A DNA stretch of 64,000 nt from Fimbriimonadaceae bacterium (GTDB lineage: Bacteria > Armatimonadota > Fimbriimonadia > Fimbriimonadales > Fimbriimonadaceae). Within the stretch, counting starts at the first letter, position 1. Each line of letters opens with the position of its first letter. Location: positions 342,368 to 406,367 of the forward strand of contig JADLBH010000037.1 in assembly GCA_020847855.1 (NCBI GenBank). Reading direction: 5' to 3'. Made by a program: the position numbers and the translations under genes. The notes beneath the pieces were generated by a model. The model ran no database searches, was not told where the DNA came from, and was given only the letters and a program-made list of their open reading frames with translations. This document shows, piece after piece, positions 1 through 9,862 of the stretch.

Positions 1-690
1 GCCTGGCGCGTCGCCCTAGGGGTCGGGTTCTTCGCACTCGCGCTCTTTTTGAGCGACATCCTGTACCTGGTCACCCTGCACTGGATCCTGGAGAAGGCCG
101 CGGTGCTCATGCCGCTCGCCCTAGTCATCATGTTCTTGCCCGAGCTTCGACAGGCGATCGAGGACTTCGGCAAGATCGGCGGTCTGGGCACCAAGTTCTT
201 CAGTGGCAAGACCGGCGTGCGGAACCAGACTCTGGACGAGGTCTGCGTCGCCCTCGAGGCGATGAGCAGCGAGAACACCGGCGCCCTCATCGTCGTGCAG
301 CGAGGTAGGCCGCTCGACGAGGTGATCGGGAGCGGAGTGCAGCTGAACGCGATCGTCTCGGCCCCACTGTTGTGCTCGATCTTCCATGGCGGAAACCCCC
401 TCCACGACGGCGCGGTCGTGATCCGGAACAACCGCATTGTCGCAGCCGCGTGCCAACTGCCGATGAGCGGGAAGCGGCTCCGCCAAGGGCACATGCGGCA
501 CCTCGCCGGGCTCGGCATCACGGAAGAGACCGACAGCATCGCCCTTGTGGTGAGCGAGGAGCGCGGCACCGTGGGGATGGCGGTGGACGGCGAGCTCCAA
601 ATGTTCCGATCCGTCCAGGAACTGGGCAAGGCGCTCGAAACCGAGCTGGAGTCGCCTTCGAGCGTATCGAAGAGGGGTCTGACCGCGTGA
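1..690 (+). CDS. cdaA: Diadenylate cyclase CdaA/DacA (DisA_N domain), 5' truncated by window edge
   Basis: Frame 1 is open from base 1 (AWRVALGVGFFALALF then LSDILYLV..., TM segment). Contains PLHDGAVVI (DGA motif) and RHLAGLGITEETDSIALVVSEE. Followed by a YbbR/CdaR gene with 4-nt overlap. Confidence 0.88.
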   Translation, partial: AWRVALGVGFFALALFLSDILYLVTLHWILEKAAVLMPLALVIMFLPELRQAIEDFGKIGGLGTKFFSGKTGVRNQTLDEVCVALEAMSSENTGALIVVQRGRPLDEVIGSGVQLNAIVSAPLLCSIFHGGNPLHDGAVVIRNNRIVAAACQLPMSGKRLRQGHMRHLAGLGITEETDSIALVVSEERGTVGMAVDGELQMFRSVQELGKALETELESPSSVSKRGLTA

Positions 691-1622
691 GGACCCGCAA
701 TCTGCTCATGCTGCTCGCGTCCTTCTTGATCGCGATCCTCTTGCGCCTTGCCATCAACCCGACCGTGGTCACGGAGGTCGAGCGCGAGTTCGAGGCGCCC
801 CTCGCGCTGACCGGGCTCCCGGAGGGCCTTGCCGTCGTCCAAGCTCCCGCATCCGTCACTTTGGTCGCGCGCGGAACGGTCACCGAGGTGGATCGCTTGG
901 AGACCCGCACGCTGCGCGCCAATGCGAGCCTCACCGGGGCGAAGCCGGGTACGGACCGATACGCGGTGAGCGCCTCTGCGCCCGTCGGCTCCAGGGTCTC
1001 GCTTCGGCCCAAGAACCCCACCGTCACCATCGAAGCGGAGACCGCGATCTCGAAGAGGTTCACGGTGGATTTGATCACTTCGGGGGTCATTGACCCGCGC
1101 TATGTCCTGGAGGGCATGTCGTCCGAGCCGGCGACTGTGAGCTGCTCGGGGCCCAAGTCCCTCATGGAACGCGTGGAACGGGTCGCGGCGACCGTAGCCC
1201 TCGGAAAGCTCGACCCCGGAGCCCAGCTAGAGTTGGAGACCCTCGCCCTGGACCGTACTGCCAAGCCTGTGCCGGGGCTGATGATCTCGCCCTCCAAAGT
1301 CACGGTGACCACGGTGGTGCTCGACACTCCCCAGACCCGCCAACTTCCCGTCTCGATCATCTATCGCGGGCAACTCCCACCTGGCTTTGTGTTGGAATCG
1401 GCCACCGTCACACCCTCGCAGGCCGTCGTCAAGGGCGAGTCCGTCGCGCTCTCGAGCATGGCGAGCGTCCGCACCAAGCCGGTGGAGCTTTCTACGCTCA
1501 AGTCCAGCGCATCCTACACGGTTGGGCTCGACTTGCCGGACGGGGTCACGAGCGACACAGGGGTCTCCTATCGAGTCCAAATCAAGGTTCGGCGCCAGCG
1601 GACCGAGTCGCGCGCGCCGTGA
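687..1622 (+). CDS. cdaR: CdaR/YbbR-domain protein
   Basis: GTG start at 687 overlaps the cdaA stop (GTGA). N-terminal TM helix RTRNLLMLLASFLIAILLRLAI followed by YbbR-like repeats. Confidence 0.8.
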   Translation: MRTRNLLMLLASFLIAILLRLAINPTVVTEVEREFEAPLALTGLPEGLAVVQAPASVTLVARGTVTEVDRLETRTLRANASLTGAKPGTDRYAVSASAPVGSRVSLRPKNPTVTIEAETAISKRFTVDLITSGVIDPRYVLEGMSSEPATVSCSGPKSLMERVERVAATVALGKLDPGAQLELETLALDRTAKPVPGLMISPSKVTVTTVVLDTPQTRQLPVSIIYRGQLPPGFVLESATVTPSQAVVKGESVALSSMASVRTKPVELSTLKSSASYTVGLDLPDGVTSDTGVSYRVQIKVRRQRTESRAP

Positions 1623-2392
1623 TGGAAACCAGGACGATCCGTCGGGACGAGGCCGAGGAGTTCCTCGGTCTCCTCTGCGGCGTGTTTCGCCTCGATGTCT
1701 CCCGCGCGAGCGCGGTCTTCTTCTCTGAACCGCTCTTCGACCTCTCCCGCAAGTGGGCGCTTTACCAGGACGGCATGATGGTCTCGATTCTTACGACCTC
1801 ACCGCTTCGGTTTGGCTGGGGTCGGGCGATCGGGATCGCCGGAGTCGCAACTGCACAGCCTCATCTTGGCAAGGGGTACGCGACCCGGCTCTTGACGCAC
1901 GTCCTGGAGCGGGCCGAGGAGGACGGCGAAGGGCCCGCGATGCTGTTCGCGCATGCGGAAGGCCTCTACCGGCGCCTCGGCTTCGAGGCCGTGGACGAGG
2001 TCGTTCGCGGGGAGCTGGCGTGCGCGGGACCTAGCGAGACCGCGGAAGGCATGAGCAATGACGAGGTCCTTGCCCAGTACGGGCGGTGGTGCGAGCGTAG
2101 CCTTGCCCGATTCGTCCGTGACGATTCGGCCCAGGCGCGATGGAGCTGGAACCTGCGCCACTGCGAGCGCATGCTGGGCGGCTATGCGTGCATCGAGCCT
2201 GGCCAAGTCCGGGAGGCGTGGCTGCCCGAGGCCGGGGAACGATGGCCCTTCGCGCGCGGGACGGAGTGGGCGGGCCTGACGGCGGTGGCCCGGGAGGACA
2301 AGGTGCCCGTCCAACGGCCCCGGCACGAACTGATCGTGATGACCCGAAGCTTCCCCCTCCCTCCCCAGATGTTCATGACCGATCAGTTTTAG
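1619..2392 (+). CDS. GNAT family N-acetyltransferase
   Basis: GIAGVATAQPHLGKGYATRLLTHVLERAEEDGEGPAMLFAHAEGLYRRLGFEAV acetyl-CoA binding pattern. Confidence 0.8.
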   Translation: MMETRTIRRDEAEEFLGLLCGVFRLDVSRASAVFFSEPLFDLSRKWALYQDGMMVSILTTSPLRFGWGRAIGIAGVATAQPHLGKGYATRLLTHVLERAEEDGEGPAMLFAHAEGLYRRLGFEAVDEVVRGELACAGPSETAEGMSNDEVLAQYGRWCERSLARFVRDDSAQARWSWNLRHCERMLGGYACIEPGQVREAWLPEAGERWPFARGTEWAGLTAVAREDKVPVQRPRHELIVMTRSFPLPPQMFMTDQF

Positions 2393-2422
2393 GGCCTGGG
2401 GAGGGCGACTGGTACTCTCCCC

Positions 2423-3583
2423 TTGCTCAAGATGAGATTGATCCACACCTCCGAAAGCGTGAGCGAAGGGCACCCCGACAAGGTAGCCGACCAGATCTCG
2501 GACGCGCTTCTCGACACGTTTCTCCACGGGGATGGGAAGAACCCTGGGGATCCCCACTCGCGAGTCGCAGTGGAGACGATGCTGGCCCACGGTGTCGCGA
2601 TCGTGAGCGGCGAGGTTCGAACGACGACCTACGTGGACGTTCAAAGCGTAGTGCGGCAGACGATCCAATCCATCGGGTACACGGACACGCGAGTCGGGTT
2701 CGACGGCGGGAGCTGCGGGGTCCTCGTCGCCATCCAACCGCAGTCCCCGGACATCGCCCGTGGCGTGGACACCGGGGGCGCCGGGGATCAAGGCATGATG
2801 TTCGGCATGGCCACGGACGAGACGGCGTCCCTCATGCCACTCCCGATCACGATCGCCCAAGCCATCATGAAGAAAGCGGCCCTCGTGCGCCGGGCGGACG
2901 CTTCCCTTGGCCTTCGGCCCGATGCCAAGGCCCAGGTCTCCATCTCCTATGAGGACGGCAGGCCACTCACGATCGAGACGATCGTCGTGAGCCATCAGCA
3001 CGACGAAGGGATCACTCAGCAGGCGATGAAGGTGCGCCTCATGGAGCACATCGTCGCGCCCGTCCTGAAGGAGTATTGCGACTATGTGGACAAGGAGCCC
3101 CAGTTCCACGTGAACCCGACCGGGGTCTTCGTACTGGGTGGGCCCGCCGCGGACACCGGGCTCACGGGCCGCAAGATCATTGCCGACACTTACGGCGGGA
3201 TGTGCCCCCACGGAGGAGGGGCCTTCAGTGGGAAGGACCCGACCAAGGTGGACCGTTCGGCCGCCTATATGGCCCGCCACGTGTCCAAGTGCATCGTCGC
3301 CGCTGGACTGGCCAAGAGGTGCCAGGTCGCGGTCGCCTATGCGATCGGAGTGAAGGAGCCGGTCTCGTTCTATGTCGAGACGTTCGGCACGGAGACAGTG
3401 GCGCCGGAGAAGATCTCCCAGCGGGTGATGGAACGGTTCGACATGAGCCCGGCCGGGATCATGGCGCACCTCAAGCTGCGCGAGACCCGCTACCTTCCCA
3501 CCGCAAAGTGCGGTCACTTTGGCGACCCTGCGTTCCCATGGGAAGGGACGGAGCCGGCTGCCGACTTGGCGAGCGGACTCTAG
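2423..3583 (+). CDS. metK: S-adenosylmethionine synthetase
   Basis: TSESVSEGHPDKVADQISDALLD, GAGDQGMMFGMATDET, GGGAFSGKDPTKVDRSAAYMAR signatures. Confidence 0.97.
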   Translation: MLKMRLIHTSESVSEGHPDKVADQISDALLDTFLHGDGKNPGDPHSRVAVETMLAHGVAIVSGEVRTTTYVDVQSVVRQTIQSIGYTDTRVGFDGGSCGVLVAIQPQSPDIARGVDTGGAGDQGMMFGMATDETASLMPLPITIAQAIMKKAALVRRADASLGLRPDAKAQVSISYEDGRPLTIETIVVSHQHDEGITQQAMKVRLMEHIVAPVLKEYCDYVDKEPQFHVNPTGVFVLGGPAADTGLTGRKIIADTYGGMCPHGGGAFSGKDPTKVDRSAAYMARHVSKCIVAAGLAKRCQVAVAYAIGVKEPVSFYVETFGTETVAPEKISQRVMERFDMSPAGIMAHLKLRETRYLPTAKCGHFGDPAFPWEGTEPAADLASGL

Positions 3584-5193
3584 GCCGCCGGGACGGTGGC
3601 GCTTCGCCACCGGGTGCCCGCCTCAGCCTCGATCTCGGACGCGGCTTGGCTCGAAGCCCATGCACCGGCCGTCCGCTCGTCTGGGATCGCCACCATGAGC
3701 CCGACGCCGGGCCGCACGCTCACGAGCGAACCGGCAGGAAGCGCTTCCGCCACGCGCTGGCTGAGAGGGGCTTCGCCCTCTTGAACCGTCAGGGTCAGCA
3801 TCACGTGCCCGCCCAGGGCGATACGGTCGGCGAACGTGGACGAGTCCACCACGCGGCCATGGGCCGTACTCGCGCCGGAAAGCTCCCCGGCGGACTCTAC
3901 GAGCTCCTGGTATGCCGTCGCGGAAATCGAGCCTGGGCCACGACCTGCGCAAACGATCCATCGCCCGTCCCCGGTCGGCGCGAGCGCGACCGATCCCGCT
4001 CCGGTGCGGAGCGCCTTGCCGGCAACGATCCAGGGGGCTTGCCCTTCGGCGGCATAGCGAGGGCCGGATTGGAACGCCGAGGGCTCAAGAAGGCTCCAAT
4101 CCACCGAGCGGCCGACTTGAACCTCCGTGGCCCCTTCGCGGTCGAGGATCGCGACGCAATCGGCCCGCCATTTTCGGCGCAGAACCGAGAGCCACGCGAT
4201 GGCCGCGTCCGGTTCAGGAACCGGTTCCGTTCCCAACTCCATCGCGACCTCTGGCCCTACGGCCTCCGATACCGTGGCAACGGACATCACCGCAGGCATT
4301 GCGGCCTTGGCCAACGCAGCCGCGGCCCTGGAAAGCTGCCCGCGAAGCACCGGAGGGCCGTTGCCGACCACCGGCACGAAGAGCACGACCTGGCCCCCGT
4401 CCGCCAGCGAGGCCTGAGCGTGGACGGCCCGGTGCCCAAAGTATTCGGCGACGCCTCTCTCGACCGTCGCACTCTGAGGATCGGGGAGCGATCCCGTCTC
4501 CCTCCACTCCTTAGGAACCTCGCCAGCGCACGCCGCCTTGCCACGAACCCATAGAAGGAGGCCGGGTGCGGCGAGGCTGTTACGAATCGTTTCGGCCCAC
4601 CCGCTTTCGAGAGAGGGAGAGGCCCCTCCCCAGTCATCGAGCAGCCGCACTACGAGCCGATCGCGCCACCCCTTCCGTTCCAACCCTTGGGCGTGCTCCC
4701 GCAGTGCGCGGAACCGCTCTCGAAGGCCCTCGTCGGTCTCCACGGTCGCCTCGATCCTTTCGACCACGACTTCTGGCTCGACGTCGGGAACCGGAGGTCG
4801 TCGAAAGATCAGCGGCACCGCCATGGCGAGCGCCGCTTGGGCGAACGTCTCGCGCGAGTAGGGCGACGCCGAACCGAGATTGTGCGCCGCGATGACGATC
4901 GCCCCCATGAGCGGTGAGAGGGCTCGGGGGTCGGCCCCAGAGCCCAAGGACCGCTTCAAGGCCGGCCCGCTCACGGCGATGCCGAAGAACGGCAGCATCC
5001 CGGTGAGACTCAGGGCCGCGCCGATGGCAGACGCCTCGACGACTGCGAACCAACCCGCAATCCCAGGGTTCATGAGACCGCGCCGAAGGAGCGCTCTCGT
5101 GGCGAGCCACGCAACCGGCAGCGTGGCGCCAAGGATCAAGATCGCAATGCCGGCTTTCGTCATCTCGAGGGCCGGGAGGCTAGGTTCGGGCAT
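3580..5193 (-). CDS. Hypothetical protein with N-terminal TM helices and cytoplasmic sensor-like domains
   Basis: Long ORF with coding-like composition; TM segments at N-terminus; no recognised motif. Confidence 0.6.
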   Translation of the reverse strand: MPEPSLPALEMTKAGIAILILGATLPVAWLATRALLRRGLMNPGIAGWFAVVEASAIGAALSLTGMLPFFGIAVSGPALKRSLGSGADPRALSPLMGAIVIAAHNLGSASPYSRETFAQAALAMAVPLIFRRPPVPDVEPEVVVERIEATVETDEGLRERFRALREHAQGLERKGWRDRLVVRLLDDWGGASPSLESGWAETIRNSLAAPGLLLWVRGKAACAGEVPKEWRETGSLPDPQSATVERGVAEYFGHRAVHAQASLADGGQVVLFVPVVGNGPPVLRGQLSRAAAALAKAAMPAVMSVATVSEAVGPEVAMELGTEPVPEPDAAIAWLSVLRRKWRADCVAILDREGATEVQVGRSVDWSLLEPSAFQSGPRYAAEGQAPWIVAGKALRTGAGSVALAPTGDGRWIVCAGRGPGSISATAYQELVESAGELSGASTAHGRVVDSSTFADRIALGGHVMLTLTVQEGEAPLSQRVAEALPAGSLVSVRPGVGLMVAIPDERTAGAWASSQAASEIEAEAGTRWRSATVPAA

Positions 5194-5360
5194 AGGCGCT
5201 TCCCTCCCATTCTCGGTGCCTTGAGCGCAAACATGAGGCTCGGTGCGCCAAATCGAGGCCGTGCCGCGTCTGAACGATCAAGCGACGGTTCCAGCTGGGC
5301 CAGGAAGAGCTTGGCAGACCTCGCAAGGAAGCGATATGCCGGCTTGGTCTGTCCTCTCCG

Positions 5361-6224
5361 CTAAGCCGGCACTCTTTCGCCGGACCACTCCCACAAACGC
5401 GCGACGTTCGCCGCGTGCTGTGTCTCGGCATCCGGTGTCTCGACCACGAAGGGTACGTCGAACAGCCTGGAGTCGCTGAGCAGCGCACGAAAGCCCGCTT
5501 CCCCGATCTCGCCTTGACCGAGGTGTTCGTGCCGGTCTTTGCGAGATCCTAGAGGGAACTTGCTATCGTTGACATGGACGCACATCAATCGGTCCAACCC
5601 CACGATCCGATCGAACTGGTCCAGCATCTCGGAGACGCCGTCTTCGGTCCGAATGTCATAACCTGCGGCGAAAACGTGGCACGTATCGAGGCAGACCGCG
5701 AGCCTACTGGGCTGGCCCGAGAGTTCAAGGATCATTGCCAGATGCTCGAAATCGTAGTTCAAGCACGTGCCTTGGCCCGCCGTCGTCTCCATGAGCAGGG
5801 TCACGTCCGCAGGGGTTCCGGCCAAGATCGCCACCGTTGCCTCGGACACGATCTTGAGCCCCTCCTGCTCGCCCTGGCCCATGTGCGCGCCCATGTGCGA
5901 GACCACGAGCGGGATTCCTAGCATCGAGCACCTGCGCAGTTCCGCAGTCAGCGCATCCACGCTCTTCGAGCGGATCTCCGGGCTCGTCGCGCACAGGTTC
6001 ACTAGGTACGTATCGTGACTCACGATCCGGGAGCCGATCCCCGTCTCCTCCACCGCGGCTCGAAACGCGGCCACCGCCTCCTCCGTGGGGTCTTTCGATG
6101 CCCAGTTGCGCGGGCTCGTGGTGAACACTTGCACGGCGGTACACCCGATCTCGCTCCCTCGGCGAAGCGCCTTGTCGAGCCCGCCCCCGGTGGGCATGTG
6201 CGCCCCGAACCACCGCCCCGCCAT
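5361..6224 (-). CDS. nfo: Deoxyribonuclease IV (AP endonuclease)
   Basis: WFGAHMPTGGGLDKAL, LVVSHMGAHMGQGEQEG, LLMETTAGQGT, CLDTCHVFAAGYD, CVHVNDSKFPLGSRKDRHEHLGQGEIG motifs. Start moved inward to MAGRW. Confidence 0.93.
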   Translation of the reverse strand: MAGRWFGAHMPTGGGLDKALRRGSEIGCTAVQVFTTSPRNWASKDPTEEAVAAFRAAVEETGIGSRIVSHDTYLVNLCATSPEIRSKSVDALTAELRRCSMLGIPLVVSHMGAHMGQGEQEGLKIVSEATVAILAGTPADVTLLMETTAGQGTCLNYDFEHLAMILELSGQPSRLAVCLDTCHVFAAGYDIRTEDGVSEMLDQFDRIVGLDRLMCVHVNDSKFPLGSRKDRHEHLGQGEIGEAGFRALLSDSRLFDVPFVVETPDAETQHAANVARLWEWSGERVPA

Positions 6225-6267
6225 CCGTCCGTGATACCCTGACGGGCCGCGGGTAAGTTGCTGACCT

Positions 6268-7614
6268 ATGGGCCGGTACCTGCCAGCGTTCAAGGCATAC
6301 GACGTTCGCGGCGTCGTGCCCGACGAGATGAACGTGGAGCTCGCCTACGCGATTGGGAGGGCGTTCGCCGACGAGACCGAAGCGGGAACGGTCTGTGTCG
6401 GACACGACATCCGCTTGAGCGGTCCCGAGCTTTCCCATCCTCTGCAGCTTGGTTTGACCGATGCCGGCGCGGACGTCACCGATCTGGGGATGGTCGGCAC
6501 TGAAATGGTGTACTTTGCGACAGGAAAGTATAAGTATGACGGCGGAATCATGATCACGGCAAGCCATAACCCGCCGCAGTACAACGGGATGAAGCTTGTT
6601 CGCTCCGAGAGCCGGCCCATCAGCGGGGACAGCGGTCTCGACCGGATCGAGAAGGCCGCGTTCGAGCGTACGTTCCGCCGGGACGGGAACGGCTCGAAAG
6701 GCACACGAGACGTCTACTCGGACTTTGGGCGTCATCTGGCAACCTTCGACCCCGAGAGCAAGGCCCGCGATCTCAGGGTCTTCGCGAGCCCTGGCAACGG
6801 CGCAGCCGGTCTCGCGGTCGAGGCGTTCCAGCCCCACACGGGCATCACCTTCACCCGACACCGCTTCGAGCCGGACGGCTCGTTTCCGTTCGGAGTCCCG
6901 AACCCGATCCTCCCGGAGAGCCGGGCCTCCGTCGAGACCGAAATGGCCTCGGGTGGATTCGACTTCGGCGTGGCCTGGGACGGGGATTACGACCGGTGCT
7001 TCTTCTTCGACGGCGAAGGAAAGTTCATCGAGGGCTATTACATCGTGGGCCTCCTCGCCCAAGCGATTCTCGCGCAGAACCCCGGTGCCTCCATCGTCTA
7101 TGACCCTAGGCTGACCTGGAACACGATCGAGATCGTCCGGAAAGCCGGGGGGAACCCCGTCCTGTGCAAGTCCGGCCATGCGTTCATCAAGGAGCGGATG
7201 CGGGCCGAGAACGCGGTCTATGGCGGCGAAATGAGCGCGCACCACTACTTCCGGGACCACTGGTATTGCGACAGTGGGATGATCCCTCTTGTGCTCGTCG
7301 CGAAGCTCGTCTCGGAGACCGGCCGATCACTCGCCGACCTCGTGGGAGCGATGCAGTCCGCCTATCCGTGCTCGGGCGAGGTGAACTCGACGGTGTCGGA
7401 CGTTGCGGGGACGCTCGCGCGCATCGAGTCGCGGTACGCAGCGGACGGCACCGTGGACAAGACCGACGGGCTCAGTATCGAGTACAAGGATTGGCGATTC
7501 AACTTGCGCGGATCCAACACAGAGCCAGTGATCCGGCTCAATGTGGAGTCTCGTGGCGACCGAGACCTCGTCGCCGAGAAGACGGAGGAGCTGCTCGCCC
7601 TCGTTCGCGAGTAG
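6268..7614 (+). CDS. Phosphomannomutase/phosphoglucomutase
   Basis: AFKAYDVRGVVPDEMN, GIMITASHNPPQYNGMKL, WDGDYDRCFFFD, GEMSAHHYFRD, RGSNTEPVIRLNVE. Confidence 0.93.
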   Translation: MGRYLPAFKAYDVRGVVPDEMNVELAYAIGRAFADETEAGTVCVGHDIRLSGPELSHPLQLGLTDAGADVTDLGMVGTEMVYFATGKYKYDGGIMITASHNPPQYNGMKLVRSESRPISGDSGLDRIEKAAFERTFRRDGNGSKGTRDVYSDFGRHLATFDPESKARDLRVFASPGNGAAGLAVEAFQPHTGITFTRHRFEPDGSFPFGVPNPILPESRASVETEMASGGFDFGVAWDGDYDRCFFFDGEGKFIEGYYIVGLLAQAILAQNPGASIVYDPRLTWNTIEIVRKAGGNPVLCKSGHAFIKERMRAENAVYGGEMSAHHYFRDHWYCDSGMIPLVLVAKLVSETGRSLADLVGAMQSAYPCSGEVNSTVSDVAGTLARIESRYAADGTVDKTDGLSIEYKDWRFNLRGSNTEPVIRLNVESRGDRDLVAEKTEELLALVRE

Positions 7615-7722
7615 TCGGGCCCAATCAGGGTTCAAGAACAGGCCTGCCGTACGTCCCGGCGAGCCTGAGCCTGGGAAAAATCTGTGGAATAGTCCCAAAA
7701 GCGTTGCGGTACTGCGCACTGA

Positions 7723-7857
7723 TGCGTCAGAATACGCACGCGGGGGTACGTACCCGTACTCGGAAAAAGACGCAGGAGGCGTCGCCAAGCCAGCGAGCGC
7801 TCGGCTCCACAGGGAACTTGAGGAAAGTTGTGGAACCCGTGCCAACCTAAGGCACGG
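7723..7857 (+). promoter_or_regulatory. Structured 5' leader upstream of the SLH-porin (series of hairpins)
   Basis: Successive complementary arms: TGCGT/ACGCA, GGGTACGTACCC, GACGC/GCGTC, TCCAC..AACTT/AAGTT..GTGGA, CCGTGCC/GGCACGG. Confidence 0.5.
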
Positions 7858-7901
7858 CGGAGTCTCCGAAGCCTGAATCCGGGTTGTATGGAGACACACA
7901 A

Positions 7902-9773
7902 ATGAACAAAATGTTCAAGATCGCGTTCGGAGCGGTCCTCAGCGTCGGCCTGGTTCTCCCGGCCATCGCGCAGGACAACTTCCCGGACGTTCCTGAGAAC
8001 CACTGGGCATACGAAGCCGTGGGTCGCTTGAAGGAGGCCGAGATTCTTTTCGGCTATCCGGACGGCGCCTACCGCGGCAACCGACCGATGAGCCGCTACG
8101 AGTTTGCGGCTGCCACCTACCAGTTCTGGAAGAAGGTCCGGGGCTGGTATGACAACCACGAGGCCCGCATCAAGGCACTCGAGGGTGGCGGAGACGGCGG
8201 CGACATCAACGAACTGCGCGACATGGTCAAGCAGCTTCGCGCCGACGTCGACATGATGAAGGGCTGGGGCAAGCGGATCGAGGACCTCGAGAAGCTCTCG
8301 GCTGAGTTCGAGAAGGAGATGGCTGCCATGGGCGTTGACGTCAAGCAGCTCCGCTCCGACCTCGGCGACCTCGAGGAGCGCGTCTCCAAGCTCGAGAAGG
8401 TGAAGCCGGCTGTGGACATCCACGGCACGGTGGACTTCCTCGCGCTTGCGGGCCACTCGACCGACGGCAACATGGGCATGACCCCGAGCAACCGGGTGTT
8501 CGGCCTGAGCGACGCTGGCTTCCGGGCCGGCCTCACCAACGACCTGACCATGTACCACGAGGCCGCCATTGACCTCAAGGGTACGAACGAGGAAGGTCCG
8601 AAGTGGCAGGCCACCGTGGTCGTCGGCAACATGATCGGCGCCTTGGGCGGCCTCAAGGCCAACCTGGGCAGCTACAACAATGCGAACTTCGGCTCCGGCT
8701 TCACCGCCGGCTCGGCCGATATCTACATTGACAACGCCACGGTCACCTTCGACACCGCGCTGGTCGGGCAGGGCTTCAACGCCACGGTCGGCCGCATGGA
8801 TCACATGGTCGGGCAGTACCTTTGGAAGCGCTCCGACTTCACGACCTACTTCCACAACGCTCGCTGGGACGACCACAAGCACACCTTCGACGGCGCCATG
8901 CTCGACTTCAACTTCGGGCCTGCCGCGCTCAAGGTGTTCGGTGGACTCAACAGCGAGATCCAGTCCGTGAACGGAACCGAGCTCAACCCGATCGCCGGAA
9001 CCGGCATTGACAAGACGCTCGGTGCGCAGTTGATGTTCCCGGTCGGAGACATGGGCGGCATCAACCTTGCCTACCTATGGCACCGCGGCGACACCCCGTT
9101 CGGGCTCATTGACGGCGTGGATGTCTATGGAGGCGAGGTTGACCTCAAGTTCCAGAACATCAACGTCTACGGGGCCTACTCCAAGAGCGACACCAAGCTC
9201 GGTGACAACAATGTCACCAACACCGACAACACGGTGTGGGACATCCACCTGGGCTACAGTGCCGACAATTGGGGCGTCGGTGGCGGCTATAAGGAAGTCG
9301 AGCGCAACTTCGTTGCCGCTGGCTCCTGGCAGCGCATCGGCAACCAGTGGTCGCCGACCAACATCAAGGGTTTTGACGCCAAGCTCTGGTTCAAGCCGAG
9401 CGAGGACTTCAAGATCTGGGGCAAGGGCCAGCGGCTCGAGCCCATCAGCACCGGCGGTCCGTTCCCGTTCGCGGGCTACGACGACATCACCTCCATCATG
9501 GTTGGCTTGGACTACCAGTTCGGTCCGAACTGGGGCACCATGCTCAGCTATGAGGACGTGCGCTTCAACAGCCTGGGCGGCGCTGCCGACCCGAGCCAGA
9601 AGTGGTTCACCATCGGGTTCAACTATGGCATGGGCGCCAACAGCAGCCTCATGTTCACCTACCAGTTCAGCGACCTTGACTTCAAGGGTCTTGCTGGCGC
9701 TGGCCTGGATCCAGGCGGACGCAACCGCTACAAGGGCGGTCTGCTCGGCACCCAGCTGAGCGTCAAGTTCTAA
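7902..9773 (+). CDS. SLH-domain porin (S-layer/outer-membrane beta-barrel protein)
   Basis: Signal peptide, FPDVPENHWAYEAVGRLKEAEILFGYPDGAYRGNRPMSRYEFA (SLH), coiled coil, then beta-barrel-like alternation. Confidence 0.88.
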   Translation: MNKMFKIAFGAVLSVGLVLPAIAQDNFPDVPENHWAYEAVGRLKEAEILFGYPDGAYRGNRPMSRYEFAAATYQFWKKVRGWYDNHEARIKALEGGGDGGDINELRDMVKQLRADVDMMKGWGKRIEDLEKLSAEFEKEMAAMGVDVKQLRSDLGDLEERVSKLEKVKPAVDIHGTVDFLALAGHSTDGNMGMTPSNRVFGLSDAGFRAGLTNDLTMYHEAAIDLKGTNEEGPKWQATVVVGNMIGALGGLKANLGSYNNANFGSGFTAGSADIYIDNATVTFDTALVGQGFNATVGRMDHMVGQYLWKRSDFTTYFHNARWDDHKHTFDGAMLDFNFGPAALKVFGGLNSEIQSVNGTELNPIAGTGIDKTLGAQLMFPVGDMGGINLAYLWHRGDTPFGLIDGVDVYGGEVDLKFQNINVYGAYSKSDTKLGDNNVTNTDNTVWDIHLGYSADNWGVGGGYKEVERNFVAAGSWQRIGNQWSPTNIKGFDAKLWFKPSEDFKIWGKGQRLEPISTGGPFPFAGYDDITSIMVGLDYQFGPNWGTMLSYEDVRFNSLGGAADPSQKWFTIGFNYGMGANSSLMFTYQFSDLDFKGLAGAGLDPGGRNRYKGGLLGTQLSVKF

Positions 9774-9796
9774 GCTAGGACTCGACCGCAACGACA

Positions 9797-9833
9797 ACGG
9801 CCTCCAAGGGAACCCCTGGGGGCCGTATCTTTT
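9797..9833 (+). terminator. Rho-independent terminator after SLH-porin
   Basis: ACGGCCtCCaAGGG / CCCTgGGgGGCCGT hairpin followed by ATCTTTT. Confidence 0.7.
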
Positions 9834-9862
9834 CACCTCCTCAAGCGTATGAACTAGTAGCC

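Noticed and set aside
3102-3117. Second parS-like site AGTTCCACGTGAACCC in metK
   Set aside because: 13/16 match only, outer bases wrong, and the underlying FHVNPTG codons are a conserved metK motif, so selection on protein explains it.
1799-3610. 603-aa minus-strand ORF antisense to metK
   Set aside because: High-GC shadow ORF; Arg/Gly/His-rich composition with no motif, opposite a clear metK.
5725-7260. 511-aa minus-strand ORF antisense to the phosphomutase gene
   Set aside because: Shadow ORF with no recognisable domain; the opposite strand has a strong family match.
7680-7860. Resemblance of the SLH-porin leader to a c-di-AMP (ydaO/yuaA) riboswitch (GCGGGGGTAC, GGAACCCGTGCCAACC)
   Set aside because: The diagnostic GGGGUGAAUC segment and the CAGCUAACC context are missing; kept only as an unclassified structured leader.
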